Origin: Calendula officinalis
Taxonomy: Eukaryota > Streptophyta > Magnoliopsida > Asterales > Asteraceae
Direction: 5' to 3'
Assembly (NCBI GenBank): GCA_963853835.1
Contig: OY970835.1
Span: 33,120,047-33,184,046 of the forward strand
DNA length: 64,000 nucleotides
Made by a program: the position numbers and the translations under genes. This document shows, in pieces, positions 49,172 to 59,861 of this stretch. Under the pieces are notes generated by a model. The model was given only the letters and a program-made list of their open reading frames with translations, did not search any database and had not been told where the DNA came from. The first letter of the stretch is position 1; each line of letters opens with the position of its first letter.

Positions 49172-49245
49172 TGGCTTCGCCCGGGTTCGAACCGGAGACC
49201 TTCAGTGTGTTAGACTGACGTGATAACCAACTACACCACGAAACC
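49172..49245 (-). tRNA. tRNA-Val (AAC)
   Basis: On the minus strand a 74-nt tRNA with acceptor GGTTTCG / CGAAGCC, an A discriminator, anticodon AAC in the context TCTAACACA, and intact A box and B box (GGTTCGAACCC). Confidence 0.96.
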
Positions 49246-50279
49246 TTAGATGCTCTATTTCCTATTCCATACCATCTTATTAATATTAGGTTTTTAAAAT
49301 CTTCAATAAAATTGGCAACAAGCTATATTTTTTACGGAAATTGTGAATCTTTATTACATTTACAAGATGGTACCAAATAAACATGTAAAAAAACTTAGGT
49401 AGACCGTATAAGGTCCGTCCTACTTTGACTAAATATTATAATTCATTAGTAGATTGACAAAATAATACCAAATTAAAAATAAATAGAATAGACGATAACA
49501 AAGCCATGGCTATTACATAGACAAAATAATACCAGAATATGGGGGGAACTTGCATCAATGGTTTCACGGACAAGTTAAATAGATATTTTTTTAGGAAAAT
49601 GATAATGACAGTCCTAAGGGTTCTCATTAAGACGTCAAGACATGCATAAAAAACTTGTACAATAATCAATAATTGCCCCTGCATTTTAGGAATCAATACC
49701 CACTACAGAAAGTACAAACGATTTATGCACGTAACCACCTTTTAATGACAGCCCTAAGGGCTGTCATTAACAAAATCTATTTTTTTATTAGGGAATTTTT
49801 TTACACCATATTTTTTAAAGTTTATACTACACTGTATAAGTATTACTGTAAACAGTACAAATATATTAAATAATTATTATAGTGTATAGATTAAAATATA
49901 AGGTGTAAATATCACTATATTTTTTTTAAATCATTCACCATCGGCCCATCTAGTTACTGGAAATAAGACAAAAGCCCATGGATAAAATTGTGAATATCAT
50001 GGATCCGTATAGTATACGCATACATACATGCTCTTAAAAGATTATTATTATCATTGCATATCAAAGCTAATAATTAATGGGGCATGACAAACAAACATAT
50101 GCTACATAATTAATTAAACAAAAATGTGCTACTCAATTTAACATCATGGAAAAAAGTGTACTCAAACTGTAAAAGTAAAAAAGAGAAACCAAGATTACAA
50201 GTCTAATTGATTATTAGGCCTCTACTTGAACCCATATAATGAGTTGATCCCATATTCCATTGATCTCCGGCAACCCCCA
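49246..50279. other. Intergenic DNA with two hairpin palindromes
   Basis: No gene was recognised. A perfect palindrome TAATGACAGCCCT / AGGGCTGTCATTA with one central base lies at 49744-49770. A diverged copy is at 49603-49629. The pair may be the ends of a small unclassified element of about 168 bp. Confidence 0.6.
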
Positions 50280-53200
50280 TTAGTTTTCCGGCATAATTTC
50301 AGGCCCGTTGGTGCTAGATGACACTACCTTCTCTTGGTTGTACAATTTGCTTAATTCATGGTAATAAGGACATGTTCTTGAATCCAAAGACCTCTTCTTG
50401 TTTGCATCTTTTGTTTTCCTAAAGTATTTGTTTATATTCTCCCATTTCTCTTTACACCTCTTTGCACTTCTTTCGTATCCCAATTCTGACATCCCTTGTG
50501 ATATCCTCTCCCATAATGAACCACCACCTTTGTTATTACCATTGTACCCTTGATGTTCCTCACTATTACCACCCATGCCATTGTTCACATTGCTCCTTAT
50601 GTTTATCAATGCCAAAACTTCATCTCTCGGCCATCTCTTCCCGATGTCATCTTTTGCTATGGGCGGATCTTGAGTAGGGTTGTCGGTCATTTTCTCCAAA
50701 GAGGGTAGTTTGGTCATTTCCCCACTTAAGGGTATGGGGTTGTCAACGTTTGTTGCATGAGTTTGAAGATCCTGTAAGTTAATATCAAAAGGGATTTGGA
50801 TCTTTTGGTCAAAAGATGTGATCTTGTTTAGGAACTCAGTGATGGTAGATTGTCTATCTCTTGCTATCTCTCGTTCATGTTCTCTGATGTGAACTTCCCT
50901 TTTTACCCTTTCCATTTCTTCCTTCTTCCAAGATTCTTCTCTCTTTATATTCTCTTCTTCTCGATTTGCCATGTCTTCCAGTAGCTTTTTGTGCATTTCT
51001 TCTTGTTGAGCCATCATCTTCTTCACCAAGTCAACGCACAACCCTTTGACCATTTTGAATTTCTTGTGCTTTCTCTTCCTCTTCTTGCTCTTTGTCGCTT
51101 GTGCATCATCTTGATCAGTTGATTGTACTATTTCCTGATCAATTGGGTCCTTTTCAAAATGACCCTTTTGCCCTTGGGCCTCAAGATTTTGTTCTTCTGG
51201 TACTTTTTCATGTACTTGATCATGTGGCTGTTCTTGGTGACTGACAATATTTTCAGCAGGTGATTCAATGGTAACATGGTGGTGTGTGTTCTGGTGAGCA
51301 TTATTGTAGAGATGTTCATCAAGTTCTTCACTAATCAAGTACCTGCTACTGCTGTTCTTGTTGTACCCTATGGTACTAGTACTGAAACTTCTGCAACTCT
51401 CTTCTTCAAACTTCTCTTTGCATTTTTCTGCACTTCTTTTGTACCCCATCTCTGCTAGCTTCCTGTAGCTCCAAAAACCATTTATTAAACCACGGTTTAT
51501 AACCACACGTTTATTGGGTGGCAATTTCTAACCCGACACGAAACCCGACCTGAAACCGGCACGAAAATAAACAGGTTTGGGTTGGGGTAAAAAATAATTG
51601 GGTCAGTCTCGGGTTGAGTCAGCTGACCCGTTTATTAAACATGTTAGGCTCGGGTCAATGATAATTTAAATGAGTCGACCTACCAACCCGTTTAATTATT
51701 AAAATATATTTTAAAAAATATATATTTATACTTAATTTATAGTTTACTAGTTAAAACGTAATTAATAGTTAGATAAAAATTAAAAATGTTCGTTAGTAAT
51801 TTGATGTTTAGTATTTTGTTATCAATTTGTGTAATGATAACAACATTTTGACCTATTTGACCCGTTTAACTTGTTTGACATGATAACCTGTTTAACCCGT
51901 TTTATTAAATTGGTTATATGAGTTAGGTTTTGGTTGAAGTTAAACAGGTTAGGGTTGAGATATCAGACCGTTTATATAAATAGGCCGGTTTCGGGTTGAA
52001 TGTTTCTGACCCGCCAACCCGCGAACACGAACCCGACCTGAATTGCCACCCCTAGGGCCCACCAACAACCATGTTATTAGGGGTGGCAATCAGGTCGGGT
52101 TGGGTCATAAACGGGTTGAACTATTTGGGTTCGCGGGTTAAAAATCTCAACCCAACCCAACCTTTTTATCTAAACGGGTTGAGATATTCAACCCAACCTA
52201 TTTATTACACGGGTTGGGTCATAAACGGGTTGACCCAATAAAACATAATTTTATAAAAAAAGAAAAGAAAAAAGACACACAATATTAAATACTAAAATAA
52301 CAAAATAAGTCGATTAGTTGCAAAATACAAACAAAAGTTATCAACTACTAAAAGTTATTCAAAATACAACATGACAACCCAAAAATAAGCAACCCGACCA
52401 TCGTCTTCCATAACTCGACTTTAACTTCCAGAAAAAGTGATATATGTGACTCATGTAGTCATGTATGTGTATGCTAGATTTTGCATAATAATAATATATT
52501 ATTATGTATTTAAGATACATAAATAAATGGTAATATATTATATTATATTATATATTTAAGATATATTTAATATTTAAACGGGTTGATGAGTCGTAAATGG
52601 GTTGTAAATCTAAACCCAACCCGACTTGTTTGTATGGCGGGTTGTAAACGGGTTGACCCGTTTACGACCCACGGGTTGATAGTTATAACCCAACCCGCTA
52701 ATTTTGGGTTATAAACGGGTTGGGTTGACAGGTCGGGTTTGATTTTGCCAGCCCTACATGTTATATGCAATTAAGCATGTAGATAGGTGAATTATTAGTC
52801 ATACTGCATTTCATGGTTGAATGAATTTTGACTTTTTTTTCTTTATGACTTTTTTTTCTTTATGACTATGCTTTAGGAGTCTTAATCCAATCTACTAATT
52901 ATAGTACTAATTTAAAAAAAAAAAAGTTATTATGGACGCCGGAGCATCAAACTTAACCATTGCATTTTGTTTAATGCTAAGGAAAAGATTATAGAAACAC
53001 TTAAAATCTAAAGCCTTGCTATAACATGCATGATATATGGAAACAAAAACATAATTAATAAGCGCACATAATATTATTTGTGCTTATTAATTAACTTCAA
53101 ATATGCACAACCTCAAATTACTTTAGGGACCATTTTAATTTGGTTTCTAGTTAATGCTAAAACTTGTAATCTTACATCACCAAAATACAAATCTATTTTA

Positions 53201-53960
53201 TCATTATAATTGTCAATATTACTTATAGTTTTTGCATTTTGAACCGAGATGAAAGCCAATTAGTTTAGACATGTTAGCGAAACAAATCTCTTTCACACTT
53301 AAATATTTTTTGATTGGTTGAAATTTTAACAGTCTTTGTGGGACAAACTAAAATAGTATACTAGACAATTAAATGAGACGGAGGGAGTATATACCATACA
53401 TGTGGCTAACTAATGATCATAGATAGGAAAAGTTAATTAATAAGAGTAGACTAATTAAGGTAATTATGTGTGGTTACTGTCAAATCGTCTAGAGCAATTA
53501 CTAGAAACGTGTTAAATACTTAACTAATTATCAATAACAGACAAAAGAACAATTAACCAACGATGATGCATGATTAATACTTACCTGGAAACATGGTGCC
53601 AAGTGAAATCTCTATACCAATTCTCCGAGCTTGATTTGATCCTCAAAAGTTGAATAACTTCATCATTCGACCATGAATCGTTTATATCGATTTCCTGATC
53701 TACTTTGTCTTCATTACCATTGTATTGATTGCGTGTCGGTGTTGGTACAAAATGATTGGATTGAAAAAGAGTTTGATGATGATGATGATGAGTAGGAAGA
53801 GGAGGAGGGAATAAAAGTGGATCAAAAGATAGAAAATTGAAGTTTGTTGAAGTTGAAATCGAAATTGGAGGTGTTTGGATTAAGAAGAATTTGGAGGGAT
53901 TCTTGAAGAGGGTGTAGAGATGAATTGGTGAAATTGCTCAACTGGGACTCCATCAAACAT
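50280..53960 (-). CDS. GT-2-like trihelix transcription factor; exon 1 frameshifted as read
   Basis: GT-2-like factors (Arabidopsis GT2L/GTL group) bind GT elements with two trihelix domains. Exon 2 (51462-50280) is intact: it completes the first trihelix (KLAEMGYKRSAEKCKEKFEE), then gives a basic stretch (KSKKRKRKHKKFKM), a coiled coil near MAQQEEMHKKLLEDMANREE, and a second trihelix (KRWPRDEVLALINIRS to KRCKEKWENINKYFRK). Exon 1 (53960-53585) holds the family start MFDGVPVEQFHQFIS and, later, DSWSNDEVIQLLRIKSSSEN. These two lie in different frames; the start frame meets TAA after 26 codons. Exon 1 is 376 bases, one off the phase needed. The intron of 2.1 kb holds two hAT-like elements. This is a pseudogene, a null allele or a sequence error. 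Confidence 0.8.
51516..52054. mobile_element. hAT-like MITE, older copy, in the trihelix intron
   Basis: Inverted ends GGGTGGCAATTTCTAACCCG and GACCTGAATTGCCACCCCTA enclose a GGGTTGG/ACCCGTTTAA-rich body. No 8-bp duplication is left, so it is probably old. It ends 23 bp from the next element. Confidence 0.6.
52078..52756. mobile_element. hAT-type MITE with intact target duplication
   Basis: Ends TAGGGGTGGCAATCAGGTCG and TTTTGCCAGCCCTA are flanked by a perfect 8-bp duplication CATGTTAT (52070-52077 and 52757-52764), the hAT hallmark. The 679-bp element has no transposase. It lies within the trihelix intron. Confidence 0.85.
53365..53391. repeat. Orphan MITE end
   Basis: GAGACGGAGGGAGTA resembles the right end of the MITEs at 30.5-31.1 kb, but no left partner was found nearby. 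Confidence 0.4.
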
Positions 53961-53999
53961 AGTCTTAAACCCAAACTGATTTGGTGAAATCACTCACTT

Positions 54000-54790
54000 T
54001 CAAGTCACACAAGCACACTTTTACTGTGTGTGTAAAAGCAAAGATCTTGAATATTAACAACACAATCGAAAGTCTTTTTCTTGATATTGGTGACTTTAGG
54101 ACATTTAGTAATTTACACAAAGATATTCACCGACTGTGAGTAAGGAATCTTGAACAAAACAATTTCAAGAAAAAAAAACCTTTTTTTTAATTGCGTACTT
54201 GAAAAGAAATGATATTTGAAAACCACAAGGGTTACTTTTAGCACATAGATTATAGTTACACACTTACTATGTGTAGATGAAATGATCAAGAGAACAATAC
54301 AGTAAGACTACCTCTTTTTCAACGAACCACGTACGATTCTTTTTAAACACACAAACATGCAGGTTAATTAACTTACTCTGTGTAAAGGAAATGATTCTGA
54401 AAGCAAAAAATACAAAAAACCTTTTTCTGATCACTCACTTTTACTTATACAAAACCACAGTGACTGTCTAAAGATTCTTATAAAGCAAAACAGCAAAAAC
54501 CCTTTTCTACTCACTTAAATTTCACACAGAAACACACTTACTGTGTGTAAATATAGATGGGTATGTAGAAGATAAAACTGGTGAAGAATTAGATGAACTC
54601 AAACAAAAAAAACTTAACCCTTCGTTCTCTTGATAACTCAATCACACACTATTGCAAATAGAACACGCTCACTGTGTGTTAAAAAGATGGCCTCTTTCTT
54701 CAAAAACAAAACAACACAACACAAATCGTTTTCTCACTCACTTTCTAGTTAACACACACAAGCACACTGACTGTGTGTAAAATTTTCTCT
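54000..54790. repeat. Diverged tandem repeats (about 8 units) upstream of the trihelix gene
   Basis: A unit of roughly 80-130 bp recurs eight times. Each has a TCACTCACTTT-like start, a run of ACACA, and a small palindromic core of the form ACAC-TTACT-GTGTGTAAA. Cores lie near 54013, 54128, 54257, 54370, 54455, 54531, 54662 and 54763. The units are well diverged, so this is an old array. It lies between the trihelix start and the G-box cluster, so it may be transcribed as leader. Confidence 0.7.
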
Positions 54791-54850
54791 CTCTTTATCC
54801 TATCATTGTCATGGTTTCATCAAAGACTTTTGTCTTGAGTGACAGTAAAT

Positions 54851-55087
54851 AGAGAGAGAGAGAGAGAGTGTAGGCCATACATATAACTCATTGAATATGG
54901 GGTAGGAGAGTGAGAATCCAATCAGTGGGGAGCACGTGCATCTCACGTGCACGTGGCAACCACACACGTGGGTCGGCACGTGGTAGTGTGTGTGTTTGAG
55001 AATCCTATGTAGATAGAAGGACAGCAGGGGCCTTGGATTGATCATATGAAGGTGTAATAAACGGCAAAGAGATAACAGGAGCACGTG
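54851..55087. promoter_or_regulatory. G-box cluster upstream of the trihelix gene
   Basis: CACGTG occurs at 54933, 54944, 54950, 54965, 54977 and 55082: five within 50 bases and a sixth 100 bases on. G-boxes are bound by bZIP (ABF, HY5) and bHLH (PIF, MYC) factors. A GAGAGA run lies at about 54851-54868. For the minus-strand trihelix gene this lies about 1 kb before the start codon, a normal promoter place if the repeat array is leader. Confidence 0.7.
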
Positions 55088-55089
55088 AA

Positions 55090-56706
55090 TGCATGCAGAC
55101 GACTGGGACTGGGACCGTTTTATTTATTGATGACAAGAGATAGTATTTATAACTAGTCGACACTCCACCTTAACTCTTCCATCTACGTCACTGCTAAATT
55201 ATTTGTATAAATGGTTTCTAAATGAATTGATTTTTATTTTTGTTTTCAATATATATGTTGCTTGAGAAAGTTAGAAGTGTTAAATATACAATAATCTAAA
55301 GTAGGATTAAGTGATAAGTGGACAAAAAATGGCTTAAAATACCATGTCACTTTTTCAAAAAAAGTTACTGCTATAAACATACGTTGTATTGTTGGAATTG
55401 GCATTTGCATCAACAAATGTCCTCTTAATATATTTCTAGTTTTAAATTTTGTCACCGCTCTTATATTAAAAAAAAATAAAAACACTTTGATGCTTAATTA
55501 GTGGTACATTACGAACAACCCACAAGCTCTAAATATAAAGTATAACTATTTTACCCGCAGGCTATCGTTATTAAAATCCTAAAATGAAATATAGTTTTTG
55601 ATTAATGAATGGTTTAACATTGGAAACAAGCTAGATCTTGTCGATCATACGTAGATCAAGATCTGATATAATAACGATACTTCGTTTTTATGTCTTAAAA
55701 AAATTCCTTACATGATATAGTCATTTATAAATAAAGAGAAATGAATTAATAAATGTATGTTAAATGGCTTATAAAATGTTGGGTACATTTGCAAGTTGAT
55801 GTCTCTTTCATCATAAGTTTTACATACAAACGTTTGGAGTTGTCATTTTTGTGACAGGAATCAAATAGTGTTCTTTAAAATTGAATTTTTGAAAACATTT
55901 TATTAACTATTTATTTGTATTCTTATAATCGTAACCGCTGTAGTTTTTTCTTGTTACAAATTCAATTTATATAGCTGGTTAATCAGGAAAGATGAGTTAC
56001 TTATCATCATCTTAATCTATTGATTCATTATTTAAACTATATAATTTTGTTAGTTTCAAATTGGCCCACTTAGGTAGAACTTAGAAGCTCATACTGGCCC
56101 AGATTATTATATTAGCCCACTAAGAAATTCATTGAATATAGGAGTAATAAAGGCAGATGCATATAAAAAGTAGAGAAACAATAGGGAGGCCTAATCCATT
56201 CAACTTGACAATTTACATTAATGATACTTTTGTAGTTTTAAGGAAAATATTATCACACAGACTATTGTGTTATTTGTGCATGAATAAATAATTATTGCAA
56301 CATAACATGATGTAATGAGTTTGTTTCATACTAAGAATCTAACAAACCAACAACTTATATACTAACTGCATCAACAAGAACTGTGCAGGAACTAAGAGAC
56401 ATGATCCAAAACAAGCGAATGACTTTTGAGTAGCGTGACTTGATTTAGCTAATAAAAAACAATTGTTCCTGTAAAAATACAAAACTAAAATTAGACAAAA
56501 ATGGCAAGTATTTTAAAAAAATTATTCATCTTGCAAACTAAGATATTCCTTATCTTACTTTCAGAAGAGCAATAGTTGGTATTTGATGAAAAACCAAATA
56601 TAATAGTTCAGAAAACTAATCATTTGTTCCAAAAACCTAATAAACTTACATTGTATAGATATCCAAACTTGAGATCTTTGGCTGCATTTATATGAAATGT
56701 TTAAAA
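55090..56706. other. Intergenic DNA
   Basis: AT-rich, with no gene, paired repeat or element end that I recognise. The 3' flank of the malectin-like gene is included. No kinase-like frame was seen in the 1 kb downstream of that gene. Confidence 0.5.
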
Positions 56707-58122
56707 TTAAACATTGACCGCAGTAGACTTTGTATAGCTGGATTTAAGATCAATCTCAGATACATCAACAGGTACACGTGACCATCCAACAGAATCTTTT
56801 CCCTCAGTCTTTCTTCGCATAATCAAAAACGCAATTGCCAATAAACACACTGCACCAGTCAAACATAATAAACGACTCGTTTGACCACCCGACTGGTTCT
56901 TTGACTCCAACTGGTCAACCATCACTTGACCATCAAGACTCCTCATTGAGTTATCCATCTTCCATATCTCTAACCCGTTTAGTATACCATCAACTGCATG
57001 TGACCTGCTCAAACTTGAAGGACCAATATCAACTCTTATAACATCAGAAAACTTCTCAGGGTCAACCACAAAGTCAGCATAGAACGGTGAAGCTAGCATA
57101 TAGTTTGTGAGGGTTGAGAGATCCAGATTTTCATGAACCAGATTCCCATTCAGATACACGTTGAAATAAATCATTCCAATTGAAATACTGGCAATATCAC
57201 AGAAATGCAACCTTACAAGATAGCTAAAACCTTTTTTTACAGGGAAAACCCAAGTCATATTCATTTTTGGGATTGAATCGTTCAAACTAGAAATGATTCG
57301 TGCACTGTTGTACATGTTATCTGGACCAACTTCACGGCTCGCACCACCTAATCGGTACTGAATTCGGCCACCAAAGTGGATTTTGCTGTAACTTTTCAAG
57401 GAATCATCATTCATTTTCAAGAACTCATCATCAGGAATCCAATTTCTCCATAGAGAATCATTGAAAGGAGTTACTTTAACACCACCAACACTAACCCTAT
57501 AAACAGTCTCATAAGCATGTTTTATATTACTTCTATCATTTTGATCGGATGTCACATACTCATCAGCAATCAAATCTTCAGGAGCAGAAATCACCTCAAT
57601 CGCATTAAGAAACGCAAAACTAGATTTATCTGCCGGAATAAACCTAATCACAAGCTCATCTTCATCAACCCATATCAAAAAATCCTTAATTCTAGGGTTT
57701 CCTTTTGAAGCAGAGAAATTGTGTAATAACACGTATCCATTAGCAGAAACATGAAATTGATCATGACATGTATTACCAGTATTCTTAAAACCGAACCTAT
57801 GGAAATGAATACGTACCAAGTGTGTTCCCTTTTCTTTGATTTTAAATTTGTAATCTGAGGGTTTCGTGAATAGCCTAGCAGTGTGATAAATTGGGGACGA
57901 ATTGGGATCTGGATTCGAATTCTTCAACGAAACTGACTTCTTTGCTGATAGAAGCGATGAGGATCCATCTCCGGTGAACTTTCGATGGTCTGGGTCAACG
58001 GTGGAGGTGGATACGGTGGTGCCGCAGTCAATGAGGTAGTGATCGGCGGGAGAAAAAGCAGAGACGACGGCAATCGCGGCTGCAAGGGATGTGAGAAGAA
58101 GAAACGTAATTTGAATAGACAT
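56707..58122 (-). CDS. Malectin-like receptor-like protein without a kinase domain
   Basis: A single exon of 471 codons. It has a signal peptide (residues 1-22, ending VVSAF), then a CrRLK1L-type ectodomain of two malectin-like domains: YLIDCGTTVS start, HLVRIHFHRF, FLNAIEVISAP near residue 175, then YRLGGASREVGPD, WVFPVKKGFSYLVRLHFCD and VDGILNGLEIWKM. A membrane segment (LLCLTGAVCLLAIAFLIM) is followed by about 38 cytoplasmic residues and a stop. Full CrRLK1L receptors (FERONIA, ANXUR types) continue with a Ser/Thr kinase of about 300 residues; here it is absent. Such receptors sense cell-wall state or RALF peptides. This copy could be a decoy or co-receptor. The open frame is intact, which argues against a random relic. 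Confidence 0.88.
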   Translation of the reverse strand: MSIQITFLLLTSLAAAIAVVSAFSPADHYLIDCGTTVSTSTVDPDHRKFTGDGSSSLLSAKKSVSLKNSNPDPNSSPIYHTARLFTKPSDYKFKIKEKGTHLVRIHFHRFGFKNTGNTCHDQFHVSANGYVLLHNFSASKGNPRIKDFLIWVDEDELVIRFIPADKSSFAFLNAIEVISAPEDLIADEYVTSDQNDRSNIKHAYETVYRVSVGGVKVTPFNDSLWRNWIPDDEFLKMNDDSLKSYSKIHFGGRIQYRLGGASREVGPDNMYNSARIISSLNDSIPKMNMTWVFPVKKGFSYLVRLHFCDIASISIGMIYFNVYLNGNLVHENLDLSTLTNYMLASPFYADFVVDPEKFSDVIRVDIGPSSLSRSHAVDGILNGLEIWKMDNSMRSLDGQVMVDQLESKNQSGGQTSRLLCLTGAVCLLAIAFLIMRRKTEGKDSVGWSRVPVDVSEIDLKSSYTKSTAVNV

Positions 58123-58613
58123 CGTTACAGTTTATGATTCTGATTGAAAACTGAAAATTAAGATTTCTGAAAGTGGAATCGATATGAAGATTGAAGACGA
58201 AGAAATTTGGGTCTTTACGCGTTGTGTTTAGCTTCACTGGCATTTTGACATTTTCTGTAGACTTTTTCAACTTAACGGTTCATCTACGGTGGCACAATAC
58301 TTTATGTAATTTCAAGTTTGGCCACTAAAGTAAGCACTTTACTCTATTTAGCATAACATACTTTTTGTTTTTTCAAAAGAATAACAGTATGTTTAATGAA
58401 CAAACACAAAGAGAAAGGTTAAATATGAGGCATGAGCTCCTTTACATAGTTGAGTACTATGGTGTTTAATACAGATAGATATACTTTTTACTAATTTTTT
58501 ATTTTATTTATTTTCATCTTAATTTGATCAATACAAGGTACAAATCAAATGATAAAATTTATAAAAAAAAATTAGTATATTTCACATTTCAATTATTTTA
58601 TAGGTATGAGTAT
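58123..58613. other. Promoter side of the malectin-like gene
   Basis: AT-rich upstream sequence. No clear TATA box was assigned. Confidence 0.4.
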
Positions 58614-59025
58614 TAGGGCTGTCAAAACCTGACATGACACGACAAAAATATACGAAACAAAACGAAATTGGGACGAAATCGAAATTTGAATTCGTGTTCA
58701 TGTCGTGTAAAACACACGAAGTCGTGTCGTGTTCGTGTTCAGAGATTAACACGAAATTGACACGATAATTTATGATTTTGGGAACATTTAGAAGTTTATG
58801 TTATATTTTTATCGTGTTTATTGTGTTTTTAGCATGTAATAAGTAAAAAATTTGATATATTTGTTATTTATCTCGTGTTGTCGTGTTTATCGTTTTTTAA
58901 TCGTGTCGTGTTCGTGTTAGCAAAATAAAACATGAATTCGTATCGTGTTGTTTTCGTGTTGAACGAATTCGTGTCGTGTCGTGTTACTCAAAAACACGAA
59001 ACGATAGCACGATTTGACAGCCCTA
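58614..59025. mobile_element. hAT-type MITE with intact target duplication
   Basis: Ends TAGGGCTGTCAAAACC and GATTTGACAGCCCTA are flanked by a perfect 8-bp duplication ATGAGTAT (58606-58613 and 59026-59033). The 412-bp body is rich in GTCGTGTCGTGTTCGTGT phrases, mirrored in the two halves. Confidence 0.9.
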
Positions 59026-59444
59026 ATGAGTATACGGTAAGAGTTTGAAGAAAACAATACATTTTTCAATGTTTAAAACTTAAAAAGTGAGTTTTGTAAA
59101 TATAACATCATGTACTAACCATATAATCTTTTAGGTATTATTGCTAGTTATAGTAAAACAAACTGATTATTAAAATATATAATGAAATTACTCATATACC
59201 TTCATTTTGAAAACAAATTAGAATTTGTGAGGCATTACTTAAAGGTGTAAATGGAGTAAATGAACAAGAATTTTTTTATTTAAATATTATGTGCAAACTC
59301 GTCATAAAACACAGGGCCATATCCTTTAACACATTCAAATACTATTTCTTACATATTAAACCACCGACCAAAAATCCCTTGCCCAGTAAACTTTAACCAA
59401 ACCAGACAAATCAGCACTAAGTTTTGTCTCAAACTTTTCACACC

Positions 59445-59861
59445 TCAAAACTGAATCTCGTTCGAGTCCGAGGCTTTCGGGTACCCATTGTACTCCAGTT
59501 TCACATTCAATGTTGCACAAATAGCCCGAAACTTTAACTTTAATGAAGTCATAATATCTGTTACTGACTCGTTTTCAGGCTCCAAAATCGGATACTTAGA
59601 CAATAACTCATCCATCTCTTTGATGTTCTTCTGAACACGGGTCGAGAAGCATGTTGGTTCAACACGAATTACAGACATCCAGACATCAATGCACCCTCTG
59701 TAGAACCCTAACTCTTCACCGGTTTCAAACCCGGTTTTTAATCCAACTTGACGCCCATCATCTTTTCCAGATGAAAAACCGGCTTCATAGCCTTCTTGAA
59801 ATCCTTCATTCAAATGAGTGTCTTCTAAATTTAATGATGCACCAAATATGTCATCCTCCAT
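59445..59861 (-). CDS. LTO1: LTO1 homolog (Yae1-domain protein)
   Basis: LTO1 (ORAOV1 in animals) works with YAE1 to bring the Fe-S assembly machinery to ABCE1/Rli1 in the cytosol. The single exon encodes 138 aa. The deca-GX3 repeat lies at residues 20-60: EGFQEGYEAGFSSGKDDGRQ then VGLKTGFETGEELGFYRGC. The region EELGFYRGCIDVWMSVIRV and the C-terminal LKFRAICATLNVKLEYNGYP match plant homologs. The Met at 59861 (MEDDIFGASLNLEDTH) is preferred over the upstream in-frame Met at 59915, because the extra 18 residues look like leader. Its client ABCE is encoded, in part, 2 kb away in this window, probably by chance. Confidence 0.85.
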   Translation of the reverse strand: MEDDIFGASLNLEDTHLNEGFQEGYEAGFSSGKDDGRQVGLKTGFETGEELGFYRGCIDVWMSVIRVEPTCFSTRVQKNIKEMDELLSKYPILEPENESVTDIMTSLKLKFRAICATLNVKLEYNGYPKASDSNEIQF

